NCBI RefSeq assembly: GCF_000577615.1
Contig: NZ_CBXX010000004.1
Coordinates: 186,001-250,000 of the forward strand
Length of the DNA stretch: 64,000 nucleotides
Origin: Herbaspirillum sp. RV1423
GTDB taxonomy: Bacteria > Pseudomonadota > Gammaproteobacteria > Burkholderiales > Burkholderiaceae_D
Direction: 5' to 3'
A program made the position numbers and the translations under genes. This document shows positions 16,949-26,816 of the stretch, one piece after another; within the stretch, counting starts at the first letter, position 1, and the number at the start of each line of letters is the position of its first letter. The notes beneath the pieces were generated by a model, which was not told where the DNA came from, searched no databases, and was given only the letters and a program-made list of their open reading frames with translations.

Positions 16949-18532
16949 ATGCACGCGCTTGAGCTGGAGATCATCGGCGCCGGCAAATCCTTCGGCGAAT
17001 TCCGCGCGCTGGACGATGTATCGATGAAGATCAAGGCCGGCACCGTCCACGCCCTGCTCGGCGAAAACGGCGCCGGCAAGAGTACGCTGGTCAAAGGTCT
17101 GGTCGGCTACAGCCCGCTTGATCAGGGCATCATCCAGGCCGACCGCCGCGAAGTGGAAATCCGCGGCCCGCGCGTGCCCAATACGCTGGGCATCGGCATG
17201 GTGTACCAGCACTTCACGCTGGCGCCGAGCCTCTCCGTGGCGGAGAATCTGCTGCTGGCGCGCGGCGGTATGCGCTGGCGCATCCATTGGAACCTGGAGC
17301 GCCAAGTCCTGCAGGAATTCATGGAAGCGATGCCGTTCCGGCTCGATCTGGATCGCGCCATCAGCGGCCTGTCCGCCGGCGAAAAACAGAAACTGGAAAT
17401 CCTCAAGCAGCTCTACCTGCGCCGCCGCCTGCTGATCCTCGACGAACCGACCTCGGTGCTGACGCCGCAGGAAGCCGACGAAGTGCTCGGCCTGATGCAC
17501 GACCTGACGCGCCGCGAGGAATTGACGGTGCTGATGATCACGCACAAGTTCCATGAAGTCACCGCCTATGCCGACGACGTGACCGTGCTGCGCAAAGGCA
17601 AACTGGTCGGCAGCACCGCGGTCGCCGACACCAGTCCGGCGGAACTGGCGCACTGGATGATGGGACAGGCGCGCGTCGAAAAGGAAACCGTCGCGCGGCC
17701 GTCGGTGCCCGCCGACGCGCAGGTCGGCCTGAAAGTGGGCGATTTGCTGGTGCTCAACGACCGCGGCGTCGCCGCCGTCAATGGCTTGTCGCTGCAAGTC
17801 AGGCGCGGCGAGATCGTCGGCCTGGCGGGCATTTCCGGCAACGGTCAGAAAGAACTCGTGGAAACCTTGCTCGGCCAGCGCCGCCGCTTGTCCGGCGCGG
17901 TGCAAATCGGCGGCGCGGACTATCAGGCCAGCCGTGCCGAAATGCGCGAACGCAAAGTCTTTGCCTTGCCCGAAGAACCCTTGCGCAATGCCTGCATCGC
18001 CGGCATGAGCGTGGCTGAAAACATGGCGCTACGCAATTTCGACGTGGCGCCGTTCAAGCGCAACGGCTGGCGCGTCGATCGCGGCGCCATGCGCAGGCAG
18101 GCACAGGCCCTGATCGCTGCATTCAACGTCAAACCGCCGGTACCGGAACGCGCCATCGGCACGCTCTCCGGCGGCAACGTACAGCGCGCGGTGCTGGCGC
18201 GCGAGCTGGGCGACTCGACCCGGCAGGAGGATGCCGTCAATGTGCTGATCGTCGCCAACCCGGTGTTCGGCCTGGACTTTGCCTCGGTCGCCGACATCCA
18301 TGCGCGGCTGCTGCAAGCGCGTGCGCTCGGCGCCGCGGTATTGCTGGTCAGCGAAGACCTCGACGAATTGCTGGAGCTGTCGGACCGCATCCTGGTGATG
18401 ACCGACGGCGCCATCGTACACGAGACGAACGCCGCCGGCGCCGAGCGCGCCGAACTTGGCCGTTGGATGGCGGGTCATCACGCCGATCGGGCCCCTCCTG
18501 CGCAACAAGACATTCCACTGGAGACTGCATGA
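16949..18532 (+). CDS. BMP-associated ABC importer ATPase, double domain
   Basis: A 527-residue protein with two fused ABC domains, the usual form for this transporter class. Domain 1 has Walker [10 protein letters not shown], signature LSAGEKQKL and Walker [10 protein letters not shown]. Domain 2 has a looser Walker A (GISGNGQKE), signature LSGGNVQR and a changed Walker B region [13 protein letters not shown], as is common in RbsA/YufO-like proteins where the second site is degenerate. It starts two bases after the biuH stop and ends by ATGA overlap with the next hydrolase gene. Confidence 0.93.
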   Translation: MHALELEIIGAGKSFGEFRALDDVSMKIKAGTVHALLGENGAGKSTLVKGLVGYSPLDQGIIQADRREVEIRGPRVPNTLGIGMVYQHFTLAPSLSVAENLLLARGGMRWRIHWNLERQVLQEFMEAMPFRLDLDRAISGLSAGEKQKLEILKQLYLRRRLLILDEPTSVLTPQEADEVLGLMHDLTRREELTVLMITHKFHEVTAYADDVTVLRKGKLVGSTAVADTSPAELAHWMMGQARVEKETVARPSVPADAQVGLKVGDLLVLNDRGVAAVNGLSLQVRRGEIVGLAGISGNGQKELVETLLGQRRRLSGAVQIGGADYQASRAEMRERKVFALPEEPLRNACIAGMSVAENMALRNFDVAPFKRNGWRVDRGAMRRQAQALIAAFNVKPPVPERAIGTLSGGNVQRAVLARELGDSTRQEDAVNVLIVANPVFGLDFASVADIHARLLQARALGAAVLLVSEDLDELLELSDRILVMTDGAIVHETNAAGAERAELGRWMAGHHADRAPPAQQDIPLETA

Positions 18533-19200
18533 TCACCGTCGACGCCGTACCCTATCCCTATCGTTTCGACAGCGACCGCGCCGCGCTGGTGGTGATCGAC
18601 ATGCAGCGCGATTTCATCGAGGAAGGCGGCTTCGGCAGCGTGCTCGGCAACGACGTGCGGCCGCTGGCGACCATCGTGCCGACCGTCGCGAAGCTGCTGG
18701 CCTTGGCGCGCGCGCAAGGCATGCTGGTGGTGCATACGCGCGAATCCCACCTGCCGGACTTGTCGGACTGCCCGCCGGCCAAACTCAGGCGCGGCAATCC
18801 CGCGCTGGCCATCGGCGCCGAAGGTCCGATGGGCCGCATCCTGGTGCGCGGCGAACCGGGCAACCAGATCCTGCCGATGCTGGCGCCGCGAGACGGTGAA
18901 CTGGTGATCGACAAGCCCGGCAAGGGTGCGTTTTACGCCACCGACCTGCACGCGCAATTGCAGCAACACGGCATTACGCATCTGCTGTTCGCCGGCGTCA
19001 CCACCGAAGTCTGTGTGCAGACCTCGATGCGCGAAGCCAACGACCGCGGCTATGAATGCCTGATCGTCGAAGACGCCTGCGCCAGCTATTTCCCGGTGTT
19101 TCACCAGGCCACGCTGGCGATGCTGATCGCGCAAGGCGGCATCGTCGGCTGGAAAGCGCCGCTGGCGACATTGCAAAAATCTTTTGGAGGTCCCGCATGA
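18529..19200 (+). CDS. Isochorismatase-like amidohydrolase, candidate triuret hydrolase
   Basis: A 223-residue paralogue of the BiuH-like protein upstream, with the triad D24 (VIDMQRDF), K129 (DKPGKGAF) and C162 (TTEVCV). It shares the frame [21 protein letters not shown] but lacks the BiuH-type KRWRS and DCCGATDHNNH segments, having [13 protein letters not shown] instead, so the substrate pocket should differ. From memory, an ultraspecific triuret hydrolase (TrtA) of this fold was described in a Herbaspirillum strain next to biuret genes, which makes triuret the leading guess. Assignment to TrtA by sequence alone is not certain. ATGA overlaps link it to both neighbours. Confidence 0.75.
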   Translation: MITVDAVPYPYRFDSDRAALVVIDMQRDFIEEGGFGSVLGNDVRPLATIVPTVAKLLALARAQGMLVVHTRESHLPDLSDCPPAKLRRGNPALAIGAEGPMGRILVRGEPGNQILPMLAPRDGELVIDKPGKGAFYATDLHAQLQQHGITHLLFAGVTTEVCVQTSMREANDRGYECLIVEDACASYFPVFHQATLAMLIAQGGIVGWKAPLATLQKSFGGPA

Positions 19201-19586
19201 TGGGCGTTACACCGCAAGTCAACCTGCCGCATGTGGTGGCGGAAGTCGAGCAAGCTTTCGCCGACTATGAGCATGCCTTGCGCATCCATGATGTTGCGGC
19301 GCTGGACCGCTGGTTTTGGTACGACCCGCAGACGGTGCGTTACGGCGTGGCGGAGATTCTGCTGGGCGGCGAAGCGATACGCCAATACCGCAAGACCTGC
19401 GCGCCGGTGCATCCTTCGCGGCGTCTGCAACGTACTCTAGTGACGACCTTCGGCGACGACTATGCTACTGTCAGCACCGAGTTCACCGCCGACGACTCGG
19501 ATAAAATCGGCCGCCAGATGCAGACTTGGGTGCGCATGGACGCCGGCTGGCGCATCGTCGCGGCCCATGTCAGCCTGATGCCCTGA
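19197..19586 (+). CDS. AtzH/HpxZ-like protein (DUF3225, NTF2 fold)
   Basis: A 129-residue cone-fold protein of the DUF3225 family, which includes HpxZ of oxalurate breakdown and AtzH of cyanuric acid breakdown. AtzH is reported to turn 1,3-dicarboxyurea into allophanate. The family pattern is clear: [32 protein letters not shown] and [10 protein letters not shown] at the end. Y24 and R48 keep the 24-residue spacing of the active-site Tyr/Arg pair that I recall for AtzH. Strong TTGGAGG precedes the ATG, which overlaps the upstream stop. No AtzE or AtzG partner is present, so its exact step here is open. Confidence 0.82.
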   Translation: MMGVTPQVNLPHVVAEVEQAFADYEHALRIHDVAALDRWFWYDPQTVRYGVAEILLGGEAIRQYRKTCAPVHPSRRLQRTLVTTFGDDYATVSTEFTADDSDKIGRQMQTWVRMDAGWRIVAAHVSLMP

Positions 19587-19632
19587 TCGCGATGCTATTG
19601 ATTTCCCTTTTTTGTATTGATGACGTTCCACC

Positions 19633-20322
19633 ATGACCGTAACTGCTGCAAACCCTCTCGCTGAACAGGTTTACACCCGGCTCAAGGAAGACATCTTCAA
19701 TTTCCGCCTGCTGCCGGGCGACAATTTCACCGAAACCGAAATGGCCCGGTCCTACGGCGTTTCGCGTACGCCCTTGCGCGACGCCTTGTTCCGGCTGCAA
19801 CGCGAAGGCTACCTGGACGTCGGTTTCCGGCGCGGCTGGAAGGTGCGCCCGATCGACTTCGACCGACTCGACAATCTTTACGACCTGCGTATCGTGCTGG
19901 AAATGGCGGCACTCGAGCGTCTATGCCAGAATCCCGATCTCTCGCCCGGTTTACTGGAACTCAATGCCGTCTGGCTGGTGCCGGAAGAGCAACGCGAAAG
20001 CGAAGCTGTCAAGGTGGCCGAACTGGACGAGCGTTTTCACACCAACCTGGTCGCCGCCGCCGGCAATGAGGAAATGACGCGCATCCATACCGAAGTCACG
20101 GAAAAAATCCGTATCGTGCGCCGGCTCGACTTCCTCAAAAAGAACCGCGTGCTGGCAACCTATGAAGAACACGGCAAGATCCTCAAGCTGATCGCCAAGC
20201 GCAAAGCCACCGAGGCGCAGATTCTGCTACGCGCCCACATCACGCAAAGCAAACTCGAAGTCCGCAAAATCACCATCTGGATGCTGGCCGAGGCGCGTCA
20301 GGATCAGCTCGTGCAAAAGTAA
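19633..20322 (+). CDS. GntR-family regulator with FCD domain
   Basis: A 229-residue transcription factor: winged helix at about 8-70 (LAEQVYTRLKEDIF, then SYGVSRTPLRDALFRLQREGYL) and an FCD ligand-binding helical domain from about 85 with its metal-ligand candidates D133 region and H-containing helices (FHTNLVAAAGNEEM, EEHGKILKLI, LLRAHITQSKLE). It is the last gene of the biuret operon, 46 bases after the AtzH-like gene. FCD regulators usually sense organic acids or pathway intermediates, so it probably controls this operon; the palindrome at 8303-8316 is a candidate site. Confidence 0.9.
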   Translation: MTVTAANPLAEQVYTRLKEDIFNFRLLPGDNFTETEMARSYGVSRTPLRDALFRLQREGYLDVGFRRGWKVRPIDFDRLDNLYDLRIVLEMAALERLCQNPDLSPGLLELNAVWLVPEEQRESEAVKVAELDERFHTNLVAAAGNEEMTRIHTEVTEKIRIVRRLDFLKKNRVLATYEEHGKILKLIAKRKATEAQILLRAHITQSKLEVRKITIWMLAEARQDQLVQK

Positions 20323-20446
20323 GAGAACATCTTTCAAACAAAGCAATAATTTCAAAAAGACAACATTTCTCTTCCCGCGCCTCCGCACGGCGCCGCCTGA
20401 TTGTCCCGTTTCGCCGCCAAATCGGGGGGAAGCCTCCGAAAACATT

Positions 20447-20452
20447 TATAAT
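20447..20452 (+). promoter_or_regulatory. Candidate -10 box for ribF
   Basis: A perfect TATAAT lies 38 bases before the ribF ATG, in the 168-base gap after gntR. No good -35 box is visible at the usual distance. It implies that the ribF-ileS-lspA cluster is transcribed separately from the biuret operon. Confidence 0.45.
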
Positions 20453-20490
20453 GGAAGGCTTTTGCAACGGCATCACTTTTAACCTCTTCC

Positions 20491-21468
20491 ATGAAGGTAT
20501 TTCGCGGACTTCCCAATGCTGAATCGCGCGCGCCCTGCGCCCTGACGATCGGCAACTTCGACGGCGTACACCGTGGCCACCAGGCGCTGCTGGCACAGGT
20601 GCGCGAAGCCGCAACCCGTCTGAACCTGGATGCCGCGGTGATGACGTTCGAACCGCATCCGCGTGAATTTTTCGCCCAGTTGGCCGGTACGCCTGAAAAG
20701 GCGCCGCAACGCATCGCCAACCTGCGCGACAAGCTGCAATCCTTGTCCAACACCGGCGTCGACCGCGTCATCGTCGAGCATTTCAACAGCAATTTCGCCG
20801 CACTGTCGCCGCAAGACTTCATCGAAAAAATCCTGATCCAGGGCCTGCACGTACGCTGGCTGATGGTCGGCGAAGACTTCTGCTTCGGCGCGCGCCGTGC
20901 CGGCAACATTGAGACCCTGATCGCAGCCGGCAAGCAATACGGCTTTGAAGTCCACACCATGCCGAACGTGAACAACGACGGCGTGCGCATTTCATCGTCG
21001 GCGATCCGCGCGGCGCTCGCCGAGGCGGACTTCCCGCATGCACGCCAGTTGCTGGGCCATTCATATGCAATCTCCGGCCATGTGGTGCATGGCAAGAAGC
21101 TCGGCCGCGCCATCGGTTTTCCGACGCTGAACATGCGTGTGGGCCACAAGCGGCCGGCGCTGTCGGGAATTTTCGTCGTGCAGGTGCACGGCATTGAAGA
21201 CCGCCCGCTGCCGGCGGTGGCCAGCCTGGGCGTACGCCCGACCGTGGACGACAGCGGCCGCGTGCTGCTGGAAACGCATATCTTCGATTACAGCGGCGAC
21301 TGCTACGGCAAGCTGGTGCGTGTGGAATTCCTCAAGAAGCTGCGCGACGAAGAGAAATACGTCGACCTACCGACGCTGACGGCGGCCATCGAACGCGACG
21401 CCGAACACGCGCGCGCCTGGTTCAGCGAACAGGCGAGTTTCGCCGTTTCCGCCACCGACCGAATTTGA
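20491..21468 (+). CDS. ribF: Bifunctional riboflavin kinase / FAD synthetase
   Basis: Makes FMN from riboflavin and FAD from FMN. The 325-residue protein has the N-terminal adenylyltransferase domain with TIGNFDGVHRGHQ (HxGH motif) and ISSSAIR, and the C-terminal flavokinase domain with GRAIGFPTLNM and LGVRPTVDD. Length and order match the bacterial family. It starts the cluster ribF-ileS-lspA-coaBC-dut, a common proteobacterial arrangement. Confidence 0.96.
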   Translation: MKVFRGLPNAESRAPCALTIGNFDGVHRGHQALLAQVREAATRLNLDAAVMTFEPHPREFFAQLAGTPEKAPQRIANLRDKLQSLSNTGVDRVIVEHFNSNFAALSPQDFIEKILIQGLHVRWLMVGEDFCFGARRAGNIETLIAAGKQYGFEVHTMPNVNNDGVRISSSAIRAALAEADFPHARQLLGHSYAISGHVVHGKKLGRAIGFPTLNMRVGHKRPALSGIFVVQVHGIEDRPLPAVASLGVRPTVDDSGRVLLETHIFDYSGDCYGKLVRVEFLKKLRDEEKYVDLPTLTAAIERDAEHARAWFSEQASFAVSATDRI

Positions 21469-21563
21469 CGCTGGCCCGCCCCAGCGCGCCGCGCGCGATT
21501 TGCGCCGGTGCATCGCCCGGCATCCGCCGTCACCGTTTTACAGAATTTCATTGAAAAAAACTT

Positions 21564-24458
21564 ATGTCGAACAACGAATCCTCCAAGCCAAACAAACCCG
21601 GCAAAGCTGAAGGCAAAGCGCCAGGCAAGTATCCGGTCAACATGACCGAAACCGCCTTCCCGATGCGCGGCGATCTCGCCAAGCGCGAGCCGCAATGGGT
21701 CAAGGAATGGCAAAGCAAGAAGGTCTACGAGCGCATCCGCGCAGCGTCGAAGGGCCGGCCGAAATTCATCCTGCATGACGGCCCGCCGTATGCCAACGGC
21801 GAAATCCATCTGGGTCACGCCGTCAACAAGATCCTCAAGGACATGATCGTCAAGGCTCGCAACATGGCCGGTTTCGACGCGCAATATGTGCCGGGCTGGG
21901 ATTGCCACGGCATGCCGATCGAAATCCAGATCGAAAAGAAATACGGCAAGAACCTGCCGGTGGCCGAAGTGCAGGCCAAGGCGCGCGCTTACGCCAACGA
22001 ACAGATCGAGCTGCAAAAGAAAGATTTCATCCGCCTGGGCGTGTTGGGCGAATGGGACAATCCATACAAGACCATGAACTTCTCCAACGAAGCCGATGAG
22101 TTGCGCGCGCTCGGCACGATTCTGGAGAAGGGTTATGTCTATCGCGGCCTGAAACCGGTCAACTGGTGTTTCGACTGCGGTTCGGCGCTGGCGGAAGCGG
22201 AAGTGGAGTATCAGGACAAGCGCGATCCGGCCATCGACGTCGGCTTCCCGTTTGCGGAGCACGACAAGATCGCCAAGGCCTTCGGCCTGGCGAAGTTGCC
22301 AACGGACAAGGGCTATATCGTCATCTGGACCACCACGCCTTGGACCATCCCGTCCAACCAGGCACTCAATGTGCATCCTGAATTCGACTATGCGCTGGTG
22401 CAGACCGAGCGCAACGGCGAGCCGTTGCTGCTGATCCTGGCCAACGATCTGGTCGAGGCCTGCCTGCAACGCTACGGCCTGACAGGCAAAGTGATCGCCA
22501 CCACCAAGGGCGAAGCGCTGTCCCTGCTCAATTTTCATCATCCGCTGGCAAGCGCCGACAAGGGTTACGACCGGCTGTCGCCGATCTACCTCGGCGAATA
22601 TGTGACCGCCGACAGCGGCACCGGCATCGTCCACTCAGCCCCTGCCTACGGTATCGAAGACTTTGTCTCATGCAAGGCACACGGCATGAAGGACGACGAC
22701 ATCATCAGTCCGGTCATGGGCGACGGCCGCTATGCATCGTCGCTGCCGCTGTTCGCGGGCCTGACGATCTGGGAAGCGTCGAAGCCGATCTGCGCCAAGC
22801 TGGAAGAAACCGGCTCGCTGTTCAAGCTGGTGATGTTCGACCACAGCTACATGCATTGCTGGCGCCACAAGACCCCGATCATCTATCGCGCCACATCGCA
22901 ATGGTTTGCGAGCATGGACAACACGCCAAAGGACGGCGGCAAGAGCCTGCGCGAAACCGCGCTGCAGGGCATCGAAGACACGTCCTTCTTCCCGGCCTGG
23001 GGCAAGGCCCGTCTGCACGGCATGATCGCCAACCGTCCCGACTGGACGCTGTCGCGCCAACGCCAATGGGGCGTGCCGATGGCTTTCTTCGTGCACAAGG
23101 AAACCGGCCTGCTGCATCCGCGCACGCCGGAGCTGCTGGAACAGGTCGCCCAACGCATCGAGCAAGGCGGCATCGAGGCATGGCAGACGCTGGATCCCAG
23201 GGACTTGCTGGGCGATGAAGCCGATCAGTACCTGAAGAACAAGGATACGCTGGACGTCTGGTTCGACTCCGGCTCGACCCATCAGACCGTGTTGCGCGGT
23301 TCGCATAAACAAGAGCTCCAGTTCCCCGCGGACCTGTACCTGGAAGGCTCGGACCAGCATCGCGGCTGGTTCCACTCCTCGCTGCTGACCTCCTCGATGC
23401 TGAACGGCTGCGCACCCTACAAGGCGCTGTTGACGCACGGTTTCGTGGTCGACGGCGAAGGGCGCAAGATGTCGAAGTCGCTCAAGAACGGCGTCGAACC
23501 GCAAAAGGTCGCCGACACGCTGGGCGCGGAAATCCTGCGCCTCTGGGTGGCGTCGAGCGATTACTCCGGCGAGATCTCGATTTCCGACGAAATCCTCAAG
23601 CGCGTGACGGAAGCATATCGCCGCATCCGCAATACACTGCGCTTCCTGCTGGCCAATACGGCCGACTTCGATCCGGCCGCACATGCCGTGCCGGTGGCGG
23701 AGATGCTGGAAATCGACCGCTACGCAATCGCCAACATGGCCAATCTGCAAAAGGATATCCTTGCGCATTACGAGACCTATGAATTCCATCCGGTGGTGTC
23801 CAGGCTGCAGATGTATTGCTCGGAAGACCTGGGCGGCTTCTACCTCGACATCCTCAAGGATCGCCTGTACACCAGCGGCATCGATTCGCCTGCGCGCCGC
23901 TCTGCGCAGACCGCGATCTGGCATATCACTCAGGCCTTGCTACGCCTGATGGCGCCGACGCTGTCGTTCACGGCGGAAGAAGCCTGGAGCTTCTTCGCGA
24001 GCAAGGAAGCATTTACCGACAGCGGCGAAACCATTTTCACGCAGACCTATTACCGGTTGCCCGAAGTAGCGCAGGCCGAGGCGCTGGTCGCCAAGTTCAA
24101 CGTGTTGCATGAAGTGCGTGCAGCCGTGACCAAGCAACTGGAAGAAGTCCGCATCGCCGGCGGCATCGGTTCGTCGCTGCAGGCGGAGGTCGAGCTGAAG
24201 GTCAGCGGCGACAAGGTGGCGCTGTTGCAGAGTCTGGGCGACGACCTCAAGTTCGTGATGATCACTTCCGCAGCCACAGTCACGGCGGTGGCGTCGGAGG
24301 CGGATGAAGCCATCGTTGTCACGCCATCGACATATCAGAAGTGCGAACGCTGCTGGCACTATCGCGCCGATGTAGGTGCGCATGCGGAACACGCCGGATT
24401 ATGCGGCCGTTGCGTTGCCAATCTGTTCGGCAGCGGCGAAACCCGCCACTTCGCCTGA
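21564..24458 (+). CDS. ileS: Isoleucyl-tRNA synthetase
   Basis: Charges tRNA-Ile with isoleucine, with an editing domain that removes mischarged valine. The 964-residue protein has the HIGH motif in [13 protein letters not shown] near residue 75-87, the KMSKS motif ([11 protein letters not shown]) near 635, and a C-terminal zinc-binding segment CERCWHYR...CGRC. The first 25 residues are Lys/Pro-rich and poorly conserved. It lies between ribF and lspA as in many proteobacteria. Confidence 0.97.
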   Translation: MSNNESSKPNKPGKAEGKAPGKYPVNMTETAFPMRGDLAKREPQWVKEWQSKKVYERIRAASKGRPKFILHDGPPYANGEIHLGHAVNKILKDMIVKARNMAGFDAQYVPGWDCHGMPIEIQIEKKYGKNLPVAEVQAKARAYANEQIELQKKDFIRLGVLGEWDNPYKTMNFSNEADELRALGTILEKGYVYRGLKPVNWCFDCGSALAEAEVEYQDKRDPAIDVGFPFAEHDKIAKAFGLAKLPTDKGYIVIWTTTPWTIPSNQALNVHPEFDYALVQTERNGEPLLLILANDLVEACLQRYGLTGKVIATTKGEALSLLNFHHPLASADKGYDRLSPIYLGEYVTADSGTGIVHSAPAYGIEDFVSCKAHGMKDDDIISPVMGDGRYASSLPLFAGLTIWEASKPICAKLEETGSLFKLVMFDHSYMHCWRHKTPIIYRATSQWFASMDNTPKDGGKSLRETALQGIEDTSFFPAWGKARLHGMIANRPDWTLSRQRQWGVPMAFFVHKETGLLHPRTPELLEQVAQRIEQGGIEAWQTLDPRDLLGDEADQYLKNKDTLDVWFDSGSTHQTVLRGSHKQELQFPADLYLEGSDQHRGWFHSSLLTSSMLNGCAPYKALLTHGFVVDGEGRKMSKSLKNGVEPQKVADTLGAEILRLWVASSDYSGEISISDEILKRVTEAYRRIRNTLRFLLANTADFDPAAHAVPVAEMLEIDRYAIANMANLQKDILAHYETYEFHPVVSRLQMYCSEDLGGFYLDILKDRLYTSGIDSPARRSAQTAIWHITQALLRLMAPTLSFTAEEAWSFFASKEAFTDSGETIFTQTYYRLPEVAQAEALVAKFNVLHEVRAAVTKQLEEVRIAGGIGSSLQAEVELKVSGDKVALLQSLGDDLKFVMITSAATVTAVASEADEAIVVTPSTYQKCERCWHYRADVGAHAEHAGLCGRCVANLFGSGETRHFA

Positions 24459-24535
24459 GCACTCTCCGATCCGGCACGCGATCATGACATCCCTCTCGTG
24501 CCGGCTTTCTTCTCAGACCTCATCCACATCCGCCC

Positions 24536-25045
24536 ATGGCTTCCAATAAAAAACGCCTCATGCCCAGCTCCAGCGACAGCAATAGCCTGCTGCCATGGCT
24601 GGGCATTTCCCTGATCGTGCTGCTGCTGGACCAGTTGTCAAAAATTACGATCATCAAGCTGTTCCACTACGGCGAGTCGCGCCCGGTTACCGGCTTCTTC
24701 AACCTGGTGCTGGTCTACAACAAGGGCGCGGCATTCAGTTTCCTGGCGACTGAATCAGGCTGGCAGCGCCACCTGTTCACCGCGATCGGCATCGCGGCGG
24801 CAATCTACATCATTTACCTGCTGCGCAAGCATGCCGGCCAGCGCATGTTCTGCTGGGCGCTGGCGCTGATCCTGGGCGGCGCGATCGGCAACGTGATCGA
24901 CCGTATCGTGTACGGTCATGTGATCGACTTCCTCGACGTCTTTGTCGGGAACTGGCATTGGCCTGCATTCAACATTGCCGATAGTGCGATCTGCCTGGGT
25001 GCGGTATTGTTCGTGCTGGACGAGTTGCGTCGCGTCGGCAAATAG
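24536..25045 (+). CDS. lspA: Lipoprotein signal peptidase II
   Basis: Aspartyl protease of the inner membrane that removes signal peptides from prolipoproteins. The 169-residue protein has four hydrophobic segments and both catalytic motifs: [15 protein letters not shown] and FNIADSAI. It processes products such as the lipoproteins encoded elsewhere in this window. The N-terminus is about 15 residues longer than in E. coli before the first membrane segment; ATG 24536 is the only good start. Confidence 0.95.
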   Translation: MASNKKRLMPSSSDSNSLLPWLGISLIVLLLDQLSKITIIKLFHYGESRPVTGFFNLVLVYNKGAAFSFLATESGWQRHLFTAIGIAAAIYIIYLLRKHAGQRMFCWALALILGGAIGNVIDRIVYGHVIDFLDVFVGNWHWPAFNIADSAICLGAVLFVLDELRRVGK

Positions 25046-25124
25046 CGCCGGTAACCGATAAGGGCGGCAAGGCTGCGGTTGATTGCTACGGCCGTCATGA
25101 ATGAGTTCTATAAGGAGTAAGACA

Positions 25125-26324
25125 ATGGATCTCGCTGGCAAAAAAATCCTCCTCGGCCTGACCGGCGGCGTGGCCTGCTATAAGGCCGCCGAACTGGCGC
25201 GCGGCCTCGGCAAGGCGGGCGCTTCGGTGCAGGTCGTCATGACCCAGGCGGCGACGCAATTCATCACCACCGTCACGATGCAGGCGCTGACCGGCAACAC
25301 GGTCTATACCGACCAGTGGGATGCGCGCATCGACAACAACATGCCTCACATCGACCTGACGCGCGGCATCGACGCCATCGTTATCGCCCCCTGCTCCACC
25401 GATTTTATTTTCAAGCTGGCCCACGGCGCTTGCGACGACTTGCTGTCGACGCTATGCGTAGCGCGCCCGCGTGACATGCCATTGATGATCGCGCCGGCGA
25501 TGAACGTCGAGATGTGGCAAAACCCGGCGACGCAACGCAATATTGCGCAAGTGAAGCAGGACGGCATCGTGCTGCTCGGCCCCGATTCCGGCGATCAGGC
25601 CTGCGGCGAAGTCGGTCTTGGCCGCATGCTTGAACCGGCGCAACTGCTCGAAGAAATCATCGCGTCATTTCAGCCGAAGCTGCTAGCAGGCCGCCGCGTA
25701 TTGCTCACTGCCGGCCCGACCTTCGAGCCGATCGATCCGGTGCGCGGCATCACCAATCTGTCGTCTGGGAAAATGGGCTACGCCGTCGCCCGTGCCGCGC
25801 GTGAAGCCGGCGCCGAAGTCGTTTTGGTGTCGGGACCGACGGCTCTGGAGGCACCTTATGGCGTGCGACGCGTCGATGTACAGACGGCGCAGCAAATGCA
25901 CGATGCCGTGTTCGCCAATCTGACCGGCCTGGATATCTTCGTCGCCGTCGCGGCGGTGGCCGACTGGCGCGTGGCCAAGGTCAGCGATCAGAAGCTGAAG
26001 AAAGATGCCGCCGACGACGGCCTGCAACTGGCGTTCGAACAAAATCCGGATATCCTCGCAGAGGTCGCCGCCTTGCCGAAGCGACCGTATTGCGTCGGTT
26101 TCGCCGCCGAATCCGAGAATCTTGCACAATACGGCGCGGCCAAGCGTATCAAAAAGAACATTCCGTTATTGGTCGGCAATATCGGCCAACAGACCTTCGG
26201 CAAGGATGAAAACACCTTGACGCTGTTCGACGATAAAGGCCACACCGACCTGCCGCGTGCGAACAAACTGACGCTGGCGCGCCAACTGGTGCGTGAAATC
26301 GCACATCGCCTTGCGCAAGCCTGA
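25125..26324 (+). CDS. coaBC: Phosphopantothenoylcysteine decarboxylase / synthetase
   Basis: Bifunctional enzyme for two steps of coenzyme A synthesis. 399 residues from ATG 25125, chosen because AAGGAG lies eight bases upstream; an ATG at 25101 would add eight residues. The CoaC half has LTGGVACYKA, the catalytic histidine in NMPHID (H75) and the PAMNVEMW motif. The CoaB half has LTAGPTFEPIDPVR and AVAAVADWR with the downstream KLKK lysines. Between lspA and dut, as in related genomes. Confidence 0.95.
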   Translation: MDLAGKKILLGLTGGVACYKAAELARGLGKAGASVQVVMTQAATQFITTVTMQALTGNTVYTDQWDARIDNNMPHIDLTRGIDAIVIAPCSTDFIFKLAHGACDDLLSTLCVARPRDMPLMIAPAMNVEMWQNPATQRNIAQVKQDGIVLLGPDSGDQACGEVGLGRMLEPAQLLEEIIASFQPKLLAGRRVLLTAGPTFEPIDPVRGITNLSSGKMGYAVARAAREAGAEVVLVSGPTALEAPYGVRRVDVQTAQQMHDAVFANLTGLDIFVAVAAVADWRVAKVSDQKLKKDAADDGLQLAFEQNPDILAEVAALPKRPYCVGFAAESENLAQYGAAKRIKKNIPLLVGNIGQQTFGKDENTLTLFDDKGHTDLPRANKLTLARQLVREIAHRLAQA

Positions 26325-26354
26325 CACTTTTTCCATTACCCCACTCTCTCGCCG

Positions 26355-26804
26355 ATGAAAACCATAGACGTCAAAATCCTCGATCCGCGCATGAAAGACC
26401 AGTTGCCGGCCTACGCCACCAGCGGCAGTGCCGGCCTCGACCTGCGCGCCTGCCTGGACGCGCCGCTGACGATCGCGCCGGGCACCACGCACCTGATCCC
26501 GACCGGCCTGGCGATCCATGTCGCCGATCCCGGATACGCCGCCCTCATCTTGCCGCGCAGCGGCCTCGGCCATAAGCACGGCATCGTGCTCGGCAACCTG
26601 GTCGGCCTGATCGACTCCGACTATCAGGGCCAACTGATGGTCTCGACGTGGAACCGCGGCCAGACAGAATTTGTCCTAAATCCCATGGAGCGCCTGGCGC
26701 AACTGGTCATCGTGCCGGTCATGCAGGTCGGCTTCAATGTGGTCGAGGAATTCGACAGTAGCGAACGCGGCGCAGGCGGCTTCGGCAGTACCGGCAAACA
26801 CTAA
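26355..26804 (+). CDS. dut: dUTP diphosphatase
   Basis: Trimeric dUTPase that hydrolyses dUTP to dUMP and keeps uracil out of DNA. The 149-residue protein has all five motifs: [39 protein letters not shown] and the C-terminal [11 protein letters not shown] that closes the active site. It follows coaBC after 30 bases and probably shares its transcript. Confidence 0.97.
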   Translation: MKTIDVKILDPRMKDQLPAYATSGSAGLDLRACLDAPLTIAPGTTHLIPTGLAIHVADPGYAALILPRSGLGHKHGIVLGNLVGLIDSDYQGQLMVSTWNRGQTEFVLNPMERLAQLVIVPVMQVGFNVVEEFDSSERGAGGFGSTGKH

Positions 26805-26816
26805 GGAGACCATTGG

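Noticed and set aside
16251-19200. Ureidoacrylate hydrolase (RutB) or nicotinamidase for the two isochorismatase-fold proteins
   Set aside because: No other rut or NAD-salvage genes are near, and allophanate hydrolase plus BiuH-like segments point to biuret-type substrates.
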